64,000 bases of DNA from Pachyseris speciosa (Eukaryota > Cnidaria > Anthozoa > Scleractinia > Pachyseridae): contig JAEMWC010000238.1 of the NCBI GenBank assembly GCA_016490735.1, positions 347,001-411,000 on the forward strand, in the 5' to 3' direction. The first letter of the stretch is position 1. Every line of letters starts with the position of its first letter. Of this stretch, positions 37,068 to 50,700 are shown one piece after another. Under the pieces are notes generated by a model. The model made no database searches, was not told the DNA's origin, and saw nothing but the letters and a program-made list of their open reading frames with translations. The position numbers were made by a program, and so were the translations under genes.

Positions 37068-40000
37068 ATTATTTAAAGACCCTGAGTGTTGGTCTGCGAC
37101 CTCCCGCACGGTAGTCCGGTGCTCTACCACTGAGCTAACCGGTCGGCGGTTCATTCTAAGGGCTAGAAAGGGGATGCAGTGCTCTTTAGTAGGTTTGTGA
37201 AAGGGGTATCATTTTCTAATGGAAGGTATACGAAAGGGTTTAACCATTTATCAATGGAAGGTGTACAAAAGGGTACCATTTCTGTCAAAAATGGTATTTG
37301 AACAAAACCTTGTTGCAAGAGTGTTTTCTACTTTAGACCAGTGCAAGGAACAGTGTCTTTGAAAGCCTTTTTTGTAACTTGGTCTTTACTTATAAGTGAT
37401 GTAGATTATACAGGCGTATACACTTAAGTACATTATAACTTATATAATGTTGTGGAAGAAGTATAAAATGGTGCATTTTGTTTCATAAGTCATGGTTAGG
37501 AGGAGGCAACACGGTAACACATGTGGATGCCGGTGTGGATAAAGAAGTTTTGTCAAAATGCACTAAATTCCTTAAGGATGCTGTCAGTACCAATCTACAG
37601 CAGCCAATTGAATACTTACACTCTTTTGGTGAGTCAGCAAGAAATACTCTTTGTTAAAGTCTATAGTACTGTACATGTATTTAGTTGTTAGGAACAACCT
37701 TCACTGCAGGTAAGTATGTTTTACAACACATGTACTAGCTCTTAATATCAGATACAAATAATAATTATAATAATAATGATAATAATAATAGAGTGCTTTT
37801 CAATTGAGTGTCATAAAACCAAAACCAAAGCAATCAGTGGGCCAATCAGAATACAAAGCAATTACAAGTAGCCAATGCAAAGCACGGGAATGCATGCGTG
37901 CAAATCATGATTGGTTTTGGTTTTGCTTCCCATTGGTTGAGAAAGTGGCACCAGTTTTCTTTTTCAATCACAGACCAAAGCAATGCAAAACCAAAGTAAA
38001 CCAGAATTACTTTTGACACTCAATTATAAACCGCTCTATTTTTATTAACATGTCTTTTGTTCTAGTTTGCAAGAAACTAATTGGAGACACCTATCTAGGA
38101 GAAATAAGAATACAAGCTAATAAAACAAAATCCCTCCTACCCTTTCTAGTTTAAGGACGTTCGAGCAAAAATCTTCCCACGGTGGAAATTTTTTCACTAC
38201 TTGCCTTAGGGCATGAGTTACTTATTCCAAATTAATTAAAAAATTAGGTAATACTTATTCCAATTAATTAAAAAATTAATTGGGGGTCACCGACTTTGTT
38301 TCAGAGGAAAGGGCACTGGAAAAATTTGCGGTAAATCAGCCATAGTAACAAAGTATAGCTTCATCGAATTAGACAATAAAAATCATAGAAATAAACTAGT
38401 TAAGTGAAGATTTCTTTGCATAGGCCTTAAGGAGTGGATATTTTAAATATTTTTACGCCATTAGGGATGTTGTAAACATTGAATCTAATCCTCAACGAGC
38501 GTCCTCTTAAGCACTACCGTTTTCACCACTTCTGGAATTTGATGGCACAATGGAAGAAAATTTAAAAAAAATGTAACTTCTTACAGTGAGATTTTTTTTC
38601 ATTTCATTAGTTTTGGTAGAGAATAAGTAGAGTAAATGATTCATGTAAAAAAAGGTAGGGGTAACCAACAATCTAAACTAGTAAAACTGGTGTGAAGTTT
38701 ACAACGTCATGTCTGTTCAGTTGGGGACAAGTCGATCACGACATAAATAATATTGTGTTACCTGTGCAGTTTAGATGCACGTAAACAATTAGTGCGAACG
38801 TCCTTAAGCTCAAATATCTATTATATGTAACTAAAAAATATTATTAATTAATAGAAATACAAAGAATAAAAGCTAATAAAACAATACAATCCCTCCCTTG
38901 TTTGCAAGTGCACGTGTTTAATATACACAACACCTGTTGGTAAAGTAATGTCATAGAAAGACCAGAGTAAATTCGCTAACAAAATATTACATTTCTTCAG
39001 TTTAAACTTAACTATGATTATCATTTATTTCATCTTGACAGACAAATACAGTACTCTTGTATCTGGAGAAGCATCAGAACATGTCAAACAGTTCATTTTA
39101 CAGGAACACTCCTTTGATGATTATACTCAAGTAATAACTATTCTCTTATGTTATCAATAGCATTCAAAACTAAATACAGTTGAACCTCCAGCTGCAACCA
39201 CCTCTTGTAAGTGACCACCTCTCCTCAGCGACCAGTTTTCCAAAATACCAAAGGTTTCCAAGCCAAATCACTATATTTGGAACCTCTTGTAAGCGACCAC
39301 CTCTCGTAAGGAACCGCGACCACTTTTAGAGCTAAAAGTTTGAAATTTTCTTTTGTGTTTACCCTCTTGTAAGTGACCACTTGACAGATAATAGAGTGGA
39401 ATCTGTGTTGTAACATTGTCGCATTCCTGGGTAGTACAAGAGATGGAAATTTGTCACTGGGAAGTACCAAATTTTTTCTCGCAATTGACTTTTCACATGA
39501 CTGAAAATTTAAAAATTTAAAGAAAAAATGCACATACACTGTACTCTCTCAGTCTTAAAGACGATCTTAAATGTCTTATAATTACAGAAAATTAAAAGAT
39601 TCAGTTTTAATGCAGTATTGGTTGTGTAAACGTTGCTTACTCATTTGTGAAGTACATTGTTCTTGTTTATGTAAAATATACATAATGCAAGTGACAATCC
39701 AAAATACAATGTAAAGTGACACTCGCGGCCTCTAAGAAAGTCAATTGTATTGAGCTGTCGCACTGGGTCTAGTGAGTATAACACCGGCAGACAATAATAA
39801 TTATTCAAGGCAATGCCTTGGCCTTAGTAGATATTCCTTGTTCATTTGTTAATGTACAGTGTCTAAAACTACAACCAAAGGGACAGATGGTCTCTCCAGA
39901 CTTTTCACTTGAACACCTTGCGTGATCTTACGACCAACCAATGCAAAAAAGTACGAACTCTTTTAGGTCTAGGTTTAGGTCGAGGTCTAAGTCCAGTGTT

Positions 40001-43000
40001 TTTTACGCTTGCTAACATGTAAATCTTCAGTACTATAAACGCTCTGTCAAGCTAGAAATCCAATCCTTTTATTAGTTCATGTTCAGTTCACTTTAATGTT
40101 TAGACAACATTAAAGATTCATTTGTAACTATCGTGAGACTTATTCTGTTTGCCTTATTAGGTAGTTTATCAGAAGCGAACCATGATACTCTGAATAAATA
40201 CTTTAGAAAGCTGAAGTATTTTTGTGGCTACTAAAAGTTATTACATGGGTTTAGATGGGCATTGGCACATGGGGTAAATCTCTGTAGTTACCATATGCTA
40301 ATGAGGCAGATGTTTGGCCCCATATGGTCTAAGCTCTTGTAAGTGACCACCTCCCAGAAGCGACCACCAAGGCTTGGCATTTGGGGTGGTCACTTGCAGG
40401 AGATTAGACTGTATTGCTCTGTTGTAATAAATGAGCATCATACTCTCAATAAAATGATAAACTAAATATTGCTTAGTTGTAATTATAATGAGCATTACTG
40501 ATTTGATTGAAATCAAAGAAATGAGGGAGCTGATGTCATTTTTGTCATTGATACTTAAGTATTTTGTTAATCCAACTTGCAGGAAATCCAGAAGTTTCGT
40601 TCACTTGCTCGTGAAATAAATTCACTGCCAACAGTAGCTCATTTTGATATGATTCAGTTGGACTGTGATGATTTAAAGAGAGGTCTGGCCACTAAAGCTA
40701 ATCGCTTTGCTGATCACTTGCTCCAGCATCTGGCGGAGGAACACAGAGAAGAAAACAAAAGGTGAAGAATTATCTATCATATGTAATTCTGTCATGAATA
40801 GTAAAGGTACTAATTAACCCCAGTGGGAATGAGATTCGTGGTATTTTACCTTAAGGTTACTGTAAACCTTCAGGGGTCCCTTTTGGAAAATTTCTTCTGT
40901 GTGCGTTGTTTTTAAAGAAACCCCCTGAAAACTACATATCATTGGAAAGCTAATAAACTATAGAATCTGGAAATATGTCTAACTTTAACAATTTTGTTTT
41001 GGTGGGTAAGTGCAAGTGTTCAAATGGAAAACTGGCAATGCTTACTCAACTGAATTAATAGCCCTTGTATTACTATGGACATCCAAACAAACTGGACTAT
41101 ATCTTTTGGGAGATAATAGGCTATCAAAGTGAAAATCCAATTTAAAGTAAGTAGGCCAATAGAATATTTTTCCATGCGAGGCCTGCACTTGGATGCCACA
41201 CGAAAAATATTTTGTATTTTATAAAAGCATCACTCACTTCAGTGCAGTAACCACTTTTAATTAGTGTCCGGAACATTTGTGCTAAATTTTGTTAAAATCC
41301 AATAAATCTAGATCAAGATTAATTTGTTGGACTGGAGGGAATACACGCAAAAATAAACTACACGATTTTGCCCTCCAAAGATTTGCACAGTTTTCACACC
41401 TCATCAAAGGTGGTGTCAAAGCGGCAATACCGTTGACCAATAAAGGACATCTGAGGAACCCCCTGAAGAGGATACATGACACACAAGCCTCATTCATTCT
41501 TGGGAAAGTTGATTCCACGTTCAACAAAATACAGAGTATTCACCTTTGGTTTAGCCTCCGTCACAGTGGTTGTTTGTGTTGGTCTCCCTCCCTACCAGCA
41601 TCTACTGAACCGAGCCGGACATTCCATTCCCATTGTGTCTGAGTATCCAATAAGGAGGGAGAATAAAGCCAACACAAATAATGGTTGTGAAGGAGGCTAC
41701 GGAAACTTAGCCACCAAAATTTAAAAGCCACAATGTGATTGGCCAGTTCCTGGAATGGAATGTCCGGCTCGGTTCGGCAGACATTGGTGAGGAGGGAGAC
41801 TATAACACAAACAAAGGTGGATACCTTTGGTTATGATTGGAAGGAATTGGTTTGGTGCTGAAAATTTGTCTGAAAATAAAACCAAAAACCACCTTCTGGA
41901 TATTGGTTTGAATGTTAAGTTGATGTAAACAAAAATGCAATTCGAGATCCTGAATGAAGCTTCACATGAAAAATGTCCTAATTAGGATTATAGGATTTTG
42001 ACACCTTCAGATATTTATTAACTGCTCCTGAAAATCACTTTTTCTTTTCCCAGTTGATGCATTAACTATTTGTCTATTACCAGTGAGCCCAACAAACTCA
42101 AAACTTATTTTGAAGAATTGGACCTCTAAAGGTTTACAGTAACGTCAAGGTGACATAAATCACAAAGTTCTGTTTCAAAGGGCTCTTATTATCCAATGCA
42201 TGAATTTCATTAGTTTAATAAATTATATATTTAAGGGGGAACTAACTTAACTACAAAATTAGCTAGCATTGTTGCTATGTCCAGAAAGTTCCCAACCCTC
42301 ATCTTGAAAACCCTAACTTGCACAGGCAGGCTGTCTGGCTGTTTTTACAATCAAAAAGGTTTTCAAGGTTTTCGAGTCACAACCATATTTGATAAGTCAC
42401 ATGACCAGAACAGAAAAAGGCCTAAAACTAGAGTGGCGTACACTTCTGGATATCGAAAATGGTGGAATATCTCCGATTGGCAAAAAAAATCAGAACTACA
42501 CATAATTTTCTCCAAGTTTTAGGGATTTTTTTCTCTAAAGCGTGGTTGGGGCCTGGGGCAAGTTGTGCATGTGCAATAACAATTTATAAATTTTACATGT
42601 TCACCTCTTTGCATGTTTCACCAATATATATAGTGGCAAAAACACCGACAAACTGTGTTTTACAAATACAATCTGTAAAAATCCCTTGGCAACAACGCTA
42701 AGTCTGTAGTTAAGTTTGTCCCCCCTTAAAGTAATTTCTGCAAAAGAGAGCAACAAATGAATTGTTTTTCAAACAGAGGTCACTAGAAAAAGGACATATT
42801 ACCGGTATTTCAGCATTTTATGTTAATAGCTACTTGCAAGTCACTGACGAATTCCTGAATGAATGATGCTGGAACTAAGGTAACCCAAATGAAAGCAGTT
42901 CACAAAGTATTAGACTGGTTTGAATGCTGTTTATCAGTGCAACATGTATTTTTTCATTGAAAACTGGATGAATAAGCCCATTGTAGGGATATTGACTTTG

Positions 43001-43156
43001 GTCAAATTTCTGTATATTTTTTTGTTGGTCTTTTTAAAAGTCTTTCTGGAGAGCTTGACAGCAAGATGTGTGTAAGAGTTGACTTGTTTATTAATTTTCC
43101 TTTTTAAAGGCTTAAATTACCATCACGCCACTGGTTGGTGGAAAAATGGTTTTCAA

Positions 43157-43190
<34 letters not shown>

Positions 43191-46100
43191 TTGTTTTGTG
43201 TGTGTGCTGGGCAGAATCATATCTGAATTTGAAGCAATCCAAGAGCGTGCTCTTACCAAGCCAGAGGACACTCGTGAAATGATTGACATGCTGAAGTTTG
43301 TTGAAGAAGCTAAGACAAAGACTTTGGTCAAACTTGACAGTGACATCAAGGTGAGTATGCAGTTATGGAAAATTATGTTCACTGTAAGTCAACACATTCA
43401 GTATGGACTGCAGGTTATGACCGTTTAACCATGAACCTGTAGGAAACCAGCAGATTTTGATTTTCAGATTTTCTTGTATGTATTCTGCTGCAAATCTGTG
43501 GCAGATCTGTAGATTTTTTTACAGATCATCTGCAGAATATCTGCAGAACATCTGTAAAATGTCTGCAGACCTGATTTGCAATAAGTCTGTTGAATCTGCA
43601 GATGTTCTGCAGATGAGAGCTCAAGGGGACAGAATCAATGTCTTAGCAGACAAAAAGCAGACAACTAAACTCCAGAAATGTAACATCGTTTATTTTAAAC
43701 TTGAAGCCAACTGCTGATCTTTGTATAAAATCATAACAACATTGCAGTATATACCCATTGTAAGGGAAGTTTGTTCCTTATTAGTACAGGTAGTGTAGAA
43801 TTAAGCTTGCCACCCATGGTATTTATAAAACGTTTGTGTTGATTGGCAAAGCTCCGAGATGACGGCTTAACCCTTTAAGCCCCGATAGGGCTTTAATGGC
43901 ACAAGATGCAATGACATACTCAATATTCAGCCAATTTGCAAGAAATTTGCACAACTAAAAGATCTTTGAAAGATCTGCACATTAAAGGCATAATATTATG
44001 CCCCCTCCTATACAAGACTTGATTTAGCACCCCTGCAACTTTTGGAACTTTTTGTCTTTGTACTTTTTGGGGCAAGTCAATATCTGACAACAACCAATGC
44101 ACCAAGACCTGCAAATTAAGCTACAGTTTGGGGCATATGCAATATATAATGATAGCTATTATTTATGTGTCATAAAAGATATAACTTACAGAATAGTGAC
44201 TTCAAACTACCAAGATTTGAAACTGTTAAATTTGGTAGTAATTCAATAAATATATGGGACCTCTCATTTGGTTGAAGTTGCCAAGACACTTAAGAATGAT
44301 AAAAGATAAAACGTTTTATAAATACCATGGTGGTAAGCTTAATTTTACACTACTTGTCTGCTTGAAGAATGATAGAAACTCTGAACTTGTTTAAGAGGAA
44401 CATTAGGAAAGTTGACCTTTCAACTCTTACAAATATTTAGATGTTTTTAAGCTTTTTAACAAATTAATTTTTGTAAATAATTGTATAATCTACGATTTTT
44501 TGTACATTGATCTGTATATGGTATTTAATTATGTTACAGTGTCCCCCATTAGTTTTTAGCTAAAAACATAGAACTTAAATAAAGATTTCATTCATTCATT
44601 CATTCATTCATTCATTCATTGATAGCGGTACAACCATTAAATAAGGACACTAAAATAAAAGTTCCAAAATTCAAAATAAATAAATATAGAGTGCAGGTGC
44701 ATAATATCAGTGCAATTGGATATTGAAGTAAAAAAATGTTAAAAATCTTGAATTAAAAATCTTAAAACTTAAAAATCTCGAAGTAAAACAAATCTGAAAA
44801 CTTAAAATTTCATAATTTCACACTTGTTTTATACAATTACGGTGGCCGAACACAGTTTACTCAGTTTTTGAAACCTGTGTTGCATTTGCCTTTTATTCTA
44901 AAACCGTGGAACTCTAGGTCCCCAAAATTGGCAGGACATAAGTTAAAAGGATAGACTTTTTAATTTTGATAGTTACGCTGATGTGTGTGCTGTTGCCATG
45001 GTAACATGACTGGATATAAACAAATTTAAAATCAGGCTTTTTATATTTGCAGAAAATTCAGTCGTTAGATTTTGTCTATCATTTGCCTGAAACAAACTTG
45101 GTACAATACTCACATGTAGACACCATTCCAATGATATTTAACAGACCGATTTTTAGTTATCCATCCTAGAAAGATAACTCCATTATTTGCAATTTCCTCT
45201 GTTAAATTTCAGAATTGTTGCAATAACCTTCTTTCTTGTTTCCTGAAGTATTTTCCTGCCAAATTGCGTGAAATTCTAACAGGAAGTTTTCGAGAACTAC
45301 GCGCATTTCAGAAAGATGACCTGAAAGGGTTCAAGCTCAATTGAAGGCCTCGGTGCATAACCAACCTATGTCGAATTTTGGGTCATTTTTTGATTTTGCC
45401 TGGATTTGTCCAAATTGTTGCGTGTAAACTACAATTCGATTGAAAGAAGGTATAATGCAATTTGCGACACTCGTGGAAGGTTGGTTTCTTTGTGTGCGCA
45501 AGAAAAAACATTTTTTGCCACATTATATCTCTTAATTCTCCAAAATGACAAAATGAAAAAAATCGGTGAAAAAATACCAGACAATGTTTTTCAATCGAAT
45601 TGCAGTTCACATGCAGAAATTCAGACAAATCCGAGCAAAATCGAAAAACGACCCAAAATTCGACATAGGTTGGTTATGCACCAAGGCATTCAATTTTTTG
45701 ATAACTATGCATGCACTGCATTTCACTGGATTCTCATGGTTCTTACGGTAACACTGAAAAACCTACCAAATTTGACTTCTTCTGACATACCGTTCTAACA
45801 AGACTTACTTTCATTTTAAGAAACATGCCTCATATAAAACTGCCTTAGAAAAAAAACTCATCACTCTTTTGGCTCCATGTTTGTTGTCTTATCCTTGTGC
45901 ACGCGCTGCCTCACATCAGCAACAACAACTGGAGAGCACACGCGAAAACTGTGTTCGGCCACCTTAACGGTAGCCTATGTTCTGCATACTGAACAGTTTT
46001 TACAATCATCCCTGTTCATTAAGGCTTTTAAGTCTAATTTCTTAATTGCTCTTTTAAATATCACTACTGAGGATGCTGTTCTTACACTAGATGATAGCTT

Positions 46101-47745
46101 AGACCACAATTTATGTACAAAGAATAGGATAATTTTAAACATTTTAATTTTTTTTTTCAGTTTGAAAACTTCTCAGTCCAATCTAATATGACCTCCTCCA
46201 TTTCGTTTGGTGTGCTTTATACAGTAGCATACCCCAGAAAATACCTTGTTGTTCTCTTGTCACTGTCTAGCAATTAGGAGCTAAAACTTACCACAAAACC
46301 GCTCACAGTTCGTGCACTATGCAGCCTTTCTATCCACATGCAAAACATTAGCTTCCAAAGTTCGAGCATGCGCAGAAAGCAAAATTTTGAGATAGTTTTT
46401 GGGTTGAAAAGTGGCACAGCAGTCTTGACTTTTTCTTTTCACTTTCTGTTCTTCCTTCATTTTTCATTTATCTTGCCTCATTTTTTGTTTTTGCTGGGTA
46501 TTGAATGGGCTTTGTTTCGGTGAGCAAAGGTTTTAGAAAAGCATTTAGGATCCTAGGATTTGAAAGGAAAGGTGCGTTGGTGACGGAGGCAGATTTTTAT
46601 GGGAATTTTTGCGTTTATGTTGCTTGGTTTTTTTGCCTTTTCTCTGGCTCCCTTGACTGAATCATGCTCAATCTGGTATGGATTTAAAGAGCTCTTTATT
46701 CTGTACAAGTTAGTTGTCAAAACTACCCTTGTAATGAGTTTGAAAATTATATGGGACCTTCACCAAGAAAACGGTACCCTTAACGGTCGTAGGGTAGTTT
46801 GGAGAACGTGTCCCTGCCGGTTGGAAGGTGGACACCTGCAAAACTGACTGAAACAGGGCGGTTAATAAATGAATATAACTATCACTACTATAGAAAAAGT
46901 ACTTCAGTGAATAGTTCTTAACGTTTCTTTATACTTTAACGTAAGGAGATAGCGATTCAATTCAAGTGGTGCTTCCGTAACTCCCGCAATATTTTAGGTT
47001 TTATTTTCCTAAAACGTTCTGTCTAAAATGAAACGAAGACCTAAAAACTGCACCAAGCACATTTTTGTTTCCTCCTGGTCGGAGACTGAAACAAGCAATG
47101 TGGTTGTGTATGGGCCTGGGCCTTGGCCAAGCATGGTGTTGTTTGTTGGCAGCGAAAGGCATTGAGGAAAGCAAGTCGAAAATAAAGAACGGCATTTCGA
47201 ATACGTAGCAAAGGGAAACTATGCAAGGGCCCGTGTTTGTCTCACAATGGAAACCACGGACTTAAAACGTTTTATGCTTCACTTCATTTAAAATGACTAT
47301 GGAGACAACCATCACCTTCGGACCAGAGACTAGCCTCCCACGCAGTTGTTTTTAGGGGACTCGTATTTCACCTCCTCCCCACTAACGCCTGCTTACCCGA
47401 AGCCAACATTCCTTTCCCGCCGCTTAGCCAATCACATTTTACCTACTAAATTCTGGAAGGTTGACCTTGACCTCAGGACACTTTTCGCGGGATAGTTAGC
47501 GGAGACAGAGCTTGAGCAAGCTTTGATCACCGTGGGCTCCACGTTTAAAATTTCCTGTTTAAAGGAATATCAACTGACTTCAATTTAAGAATTTGTGAGA
47601 GGAAATAGCGATATTTCCGTCAATATGCCGACTAGTTACGGAAAGACGCTTATTTGGGGAGCAGGGATGGCTTAGTGGTGAGAGCACTCGCCTTCCACCA
47701 ATGTGGCCCAGGTTCGATTCCCGGACTTGACGTCATATGTGGGTT

Positions 47746-47789
<44 letters not shown>

Positions 47790-50700
47790 CGGATACTCCG
47801 GTTTTCCCCTCTCCACAAAAACCAACATTTCCAAATTCCAATTCCATCTGCTTGTAAAGCGCATTTGAACATATACACATGGAAAATGCGCTATATAAGT
47901 TCTAAATTCTAAATTATTAATTATTATTTCAGTATAATGCAAGCTTCGCCTTCAATCTTAGATTTCCTCGCCGCTCATATGCGTGTTGTAGCTGTTTTGT
48001 CACTTCTTGTGAATTTGATGAAGGGCCAAGTCAATAATTTAAGAAGTATTGGCGTATCTTCGGGTTAGTCTGAGTGATTTGGAGGAAAGAAACTTTGCCA
48101 TCGGTAAACCATAGCGCGCAGTGGATCGAACAAGCTGCTAGGTAATAAGCTGCATAATTTTGCCCGGTCCGCATCTTGTCAACTGAAGAAAAAACTACTA
48201 GTTGGCGCAGTCTATGCCATCGGTGTTTGATAATTTCTGACTGCTTCCCCAGGACGTTTTGGGATCGCTGCATGGGCGAATTTCATCTGATTTAATGCAA
48301 GACCATGAGAGATCGAGCTTTGTTGTACCATGTGTGATAATTTCACGTCGGTTTACTCTATGTTTGATCGACTGATAAATGCTTCAGATTTCTAACTTGG
48401 TCGCGTCTAAATTCTTATTTGCCTTAGTCTCTTGTAACACATCGTATTACTAAAAACAAATTGGCTCCAGCGTTTTGATATGTTTACAAATTCGCGAGAG
48501 AAAGAAGCACGCATAGGGATTAATTTTACTTGTCGGACAGTTCCTCGATCGTGATTGGCTAGGATGCCCGTGAGTCTAACAATGGGAAAGGAATGTTGGC
48601 TTCGGGTAAGCAGGCGTTAGTGGGGAGGAGGTGAAATACGAGTCCCCTAAAAACGACTGCGTGGGAGGCTAAGCAGAGACATATCACCTGAGAACAACGG
48701 TAGCGTTATAAGTGTTACTCGTGTTGCTTCTAATTGTTTTCGCTCTTCAATTGTGACTTTTCTTGCATGCAAAGTAACGTATAAAATCGTGTTCTTGTGT
48801 AAGTTATATATAAAATAAGTCGGCGACCAAAATTTATGATCTGGCGACCAAAATTTTTCCGTTAGTCGCCAGCTGGCTCCCGAACGAAAAAGTTAATTTT
48901 GAGCCCTGCATTGTAACACTAGATGGACGATCGAATCACCGTTGTAACACTAGATGGTCACAATGCTACAACAACACGCATGGTTGCCTCAGATGTCCCA
49001 AGGGACTGGGAGGTGACGTTCCAACTCCACACTTCAAATATTTGAATTTCTGTCTGCTATCTTCTTTTCCTTGATAGAGATTTCTTACAGATGACTTGTG
49101 TTTTTTGATGGACGTTTTTATCTTGATGAAGTGATGATGATGGGGGGGGGCAGGGATGGTGCAGTGGTGAGAGCACTCGCCTTTCACCAATGCGGCCCGC
49201 GTTTGATTCCTGGACTTGACGTCATATTTGGGTTGAGTTTGTTGTTGGTTCTCCTCTCTTCTCTGAGAGGTTTTTCTCTGGGTACTCCGGTTTTCCCCTT
49301 CTAAATTCCAATTCAATCTGCAATGCTCGAACGTTTAAGACATGAGCCCCCGACTCAGGAGATTGGGCAACCACTCCTCATGCTATTGAGCTTAAATAAA
49401 TTGGTTGGTTTGATGTGTGCATGTCAGAGAATGAAAACAGTAACTCCAAACATGAAGTTTACATTGTACTCAGGGTTTGTATGGGTCCTGGAAAACCTGG
49501 AAAGTGATGGAATTTTATAATTTCATTTTCCAGGCCTGGAAAGTCCTGGAATTTAGGTTTGGGTCCTGGGAAATTCATGGAAAGTCATGGAAAATCAGCA
49601 GGCTTTCTATAAGTGGAAAGCAAAGTAGATCCAAAGTTACAAAAATTAACTGACAAGTCCAAATATATGATTTATTTCAGTAGAAATAAACATAGCACAT
49701 GTTGGAAGATTATGCTTGTGAACATGTTTGTCGTTGTTTTGACATTACTGTCTCAGAACAGTTGCTTAAGGGCGTATCCGCACTAGCAGACAAAATGCCA
49801 GTTGTCTGCGGCAAAATCCGGGGACAAATTTTGTCGTAACAATTTTTGTCTCATCCGTGGTATCCGCATTCAAAAGGTCAAGGCCGTGAAATTACTTGTT
49901 GCATGCCTCTTTCTTTTAAAATCTCGCTCAGATTGCGGAGGCGATAGTGTGGTTATCAATAAGGCATCAATGTCTTTGAAATTACGTGACCTTTAGCTTG
50001 TTGACAATTAAATACTGTAGAAGACACGTCCAACCAACCCACGCTTTTGGAAGCTTCCAAGACCAAACCAGTCTTGGTTTAAGATCCATTACAATGACCG
50101 AAGGATTCCCTAGGATTATTTCAGAAAGCAACTGCAAATGAACCAATGTACCTTTGATTTTAATGAACGTCTTGTAGCCTGCTGTAACATGTGAAAATAC
50201 AAGATTGCATGACTGCATTGCTGCAGAAAAGTACTCGTGCTTGGTTTGTATAACTTTTATGACAAATGGCTGACAAGTTTAACACAATGTTGTTTATTAA
50301 AACGATTTTGTCCAGTTTTTACTCGGGACAAATTTTGTCGGTGGTGCGTTTGAAGATTTGTCCGCTTCAACCAAAATTTGTTCGGTCGCGACAAACCATC
50401 CGCACTTGTAAAGCGTTGGTGATGACAAAATTTGTCTAAATAAACAAGTTTTTTGCTAGTGCGGATAGGGCCTAACTTAGGTCATTGAAGTTTTGAAAAA
50501 GTCATGGAAAAAGTCCTGGAAAGTCATGGAATTTTCACAGCTCAAAAGTGTACTAATCCTGTGCACTGGACTTGCCCTCTTGATGTTGAATGGGTGGAAA
50601 ACTAATGCCTGGTGACATTGTGGATTTTACTGAGCTAAATTACAAACTAAAGGAATCTATCTACTGTATGTGATCATTTCCTGTGGCTCTCCGATTCGAC

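Noticed and set aside
37090..37152. tRNA gene on the minus strand
   Set aside because: Good A box but the T arm and B box are collapsed and a SINE body follows.
41289..41642. 117-codon plus-strand frame
   Set aside because: It overlaps a minus frame of similar length and runs into a MITE; no motif was recognised.
43079..43428. Tyr-Ile repeat protein
   Set aside because: Translation of the AT microsatellite leading into dynein exon J.
46130..46320. Candidate dynein exon after the T-rich tract and CAG near 46160
   Set aside because: The frame has no dynein resemblance, and exons J and K join directly in phase in the expected order.
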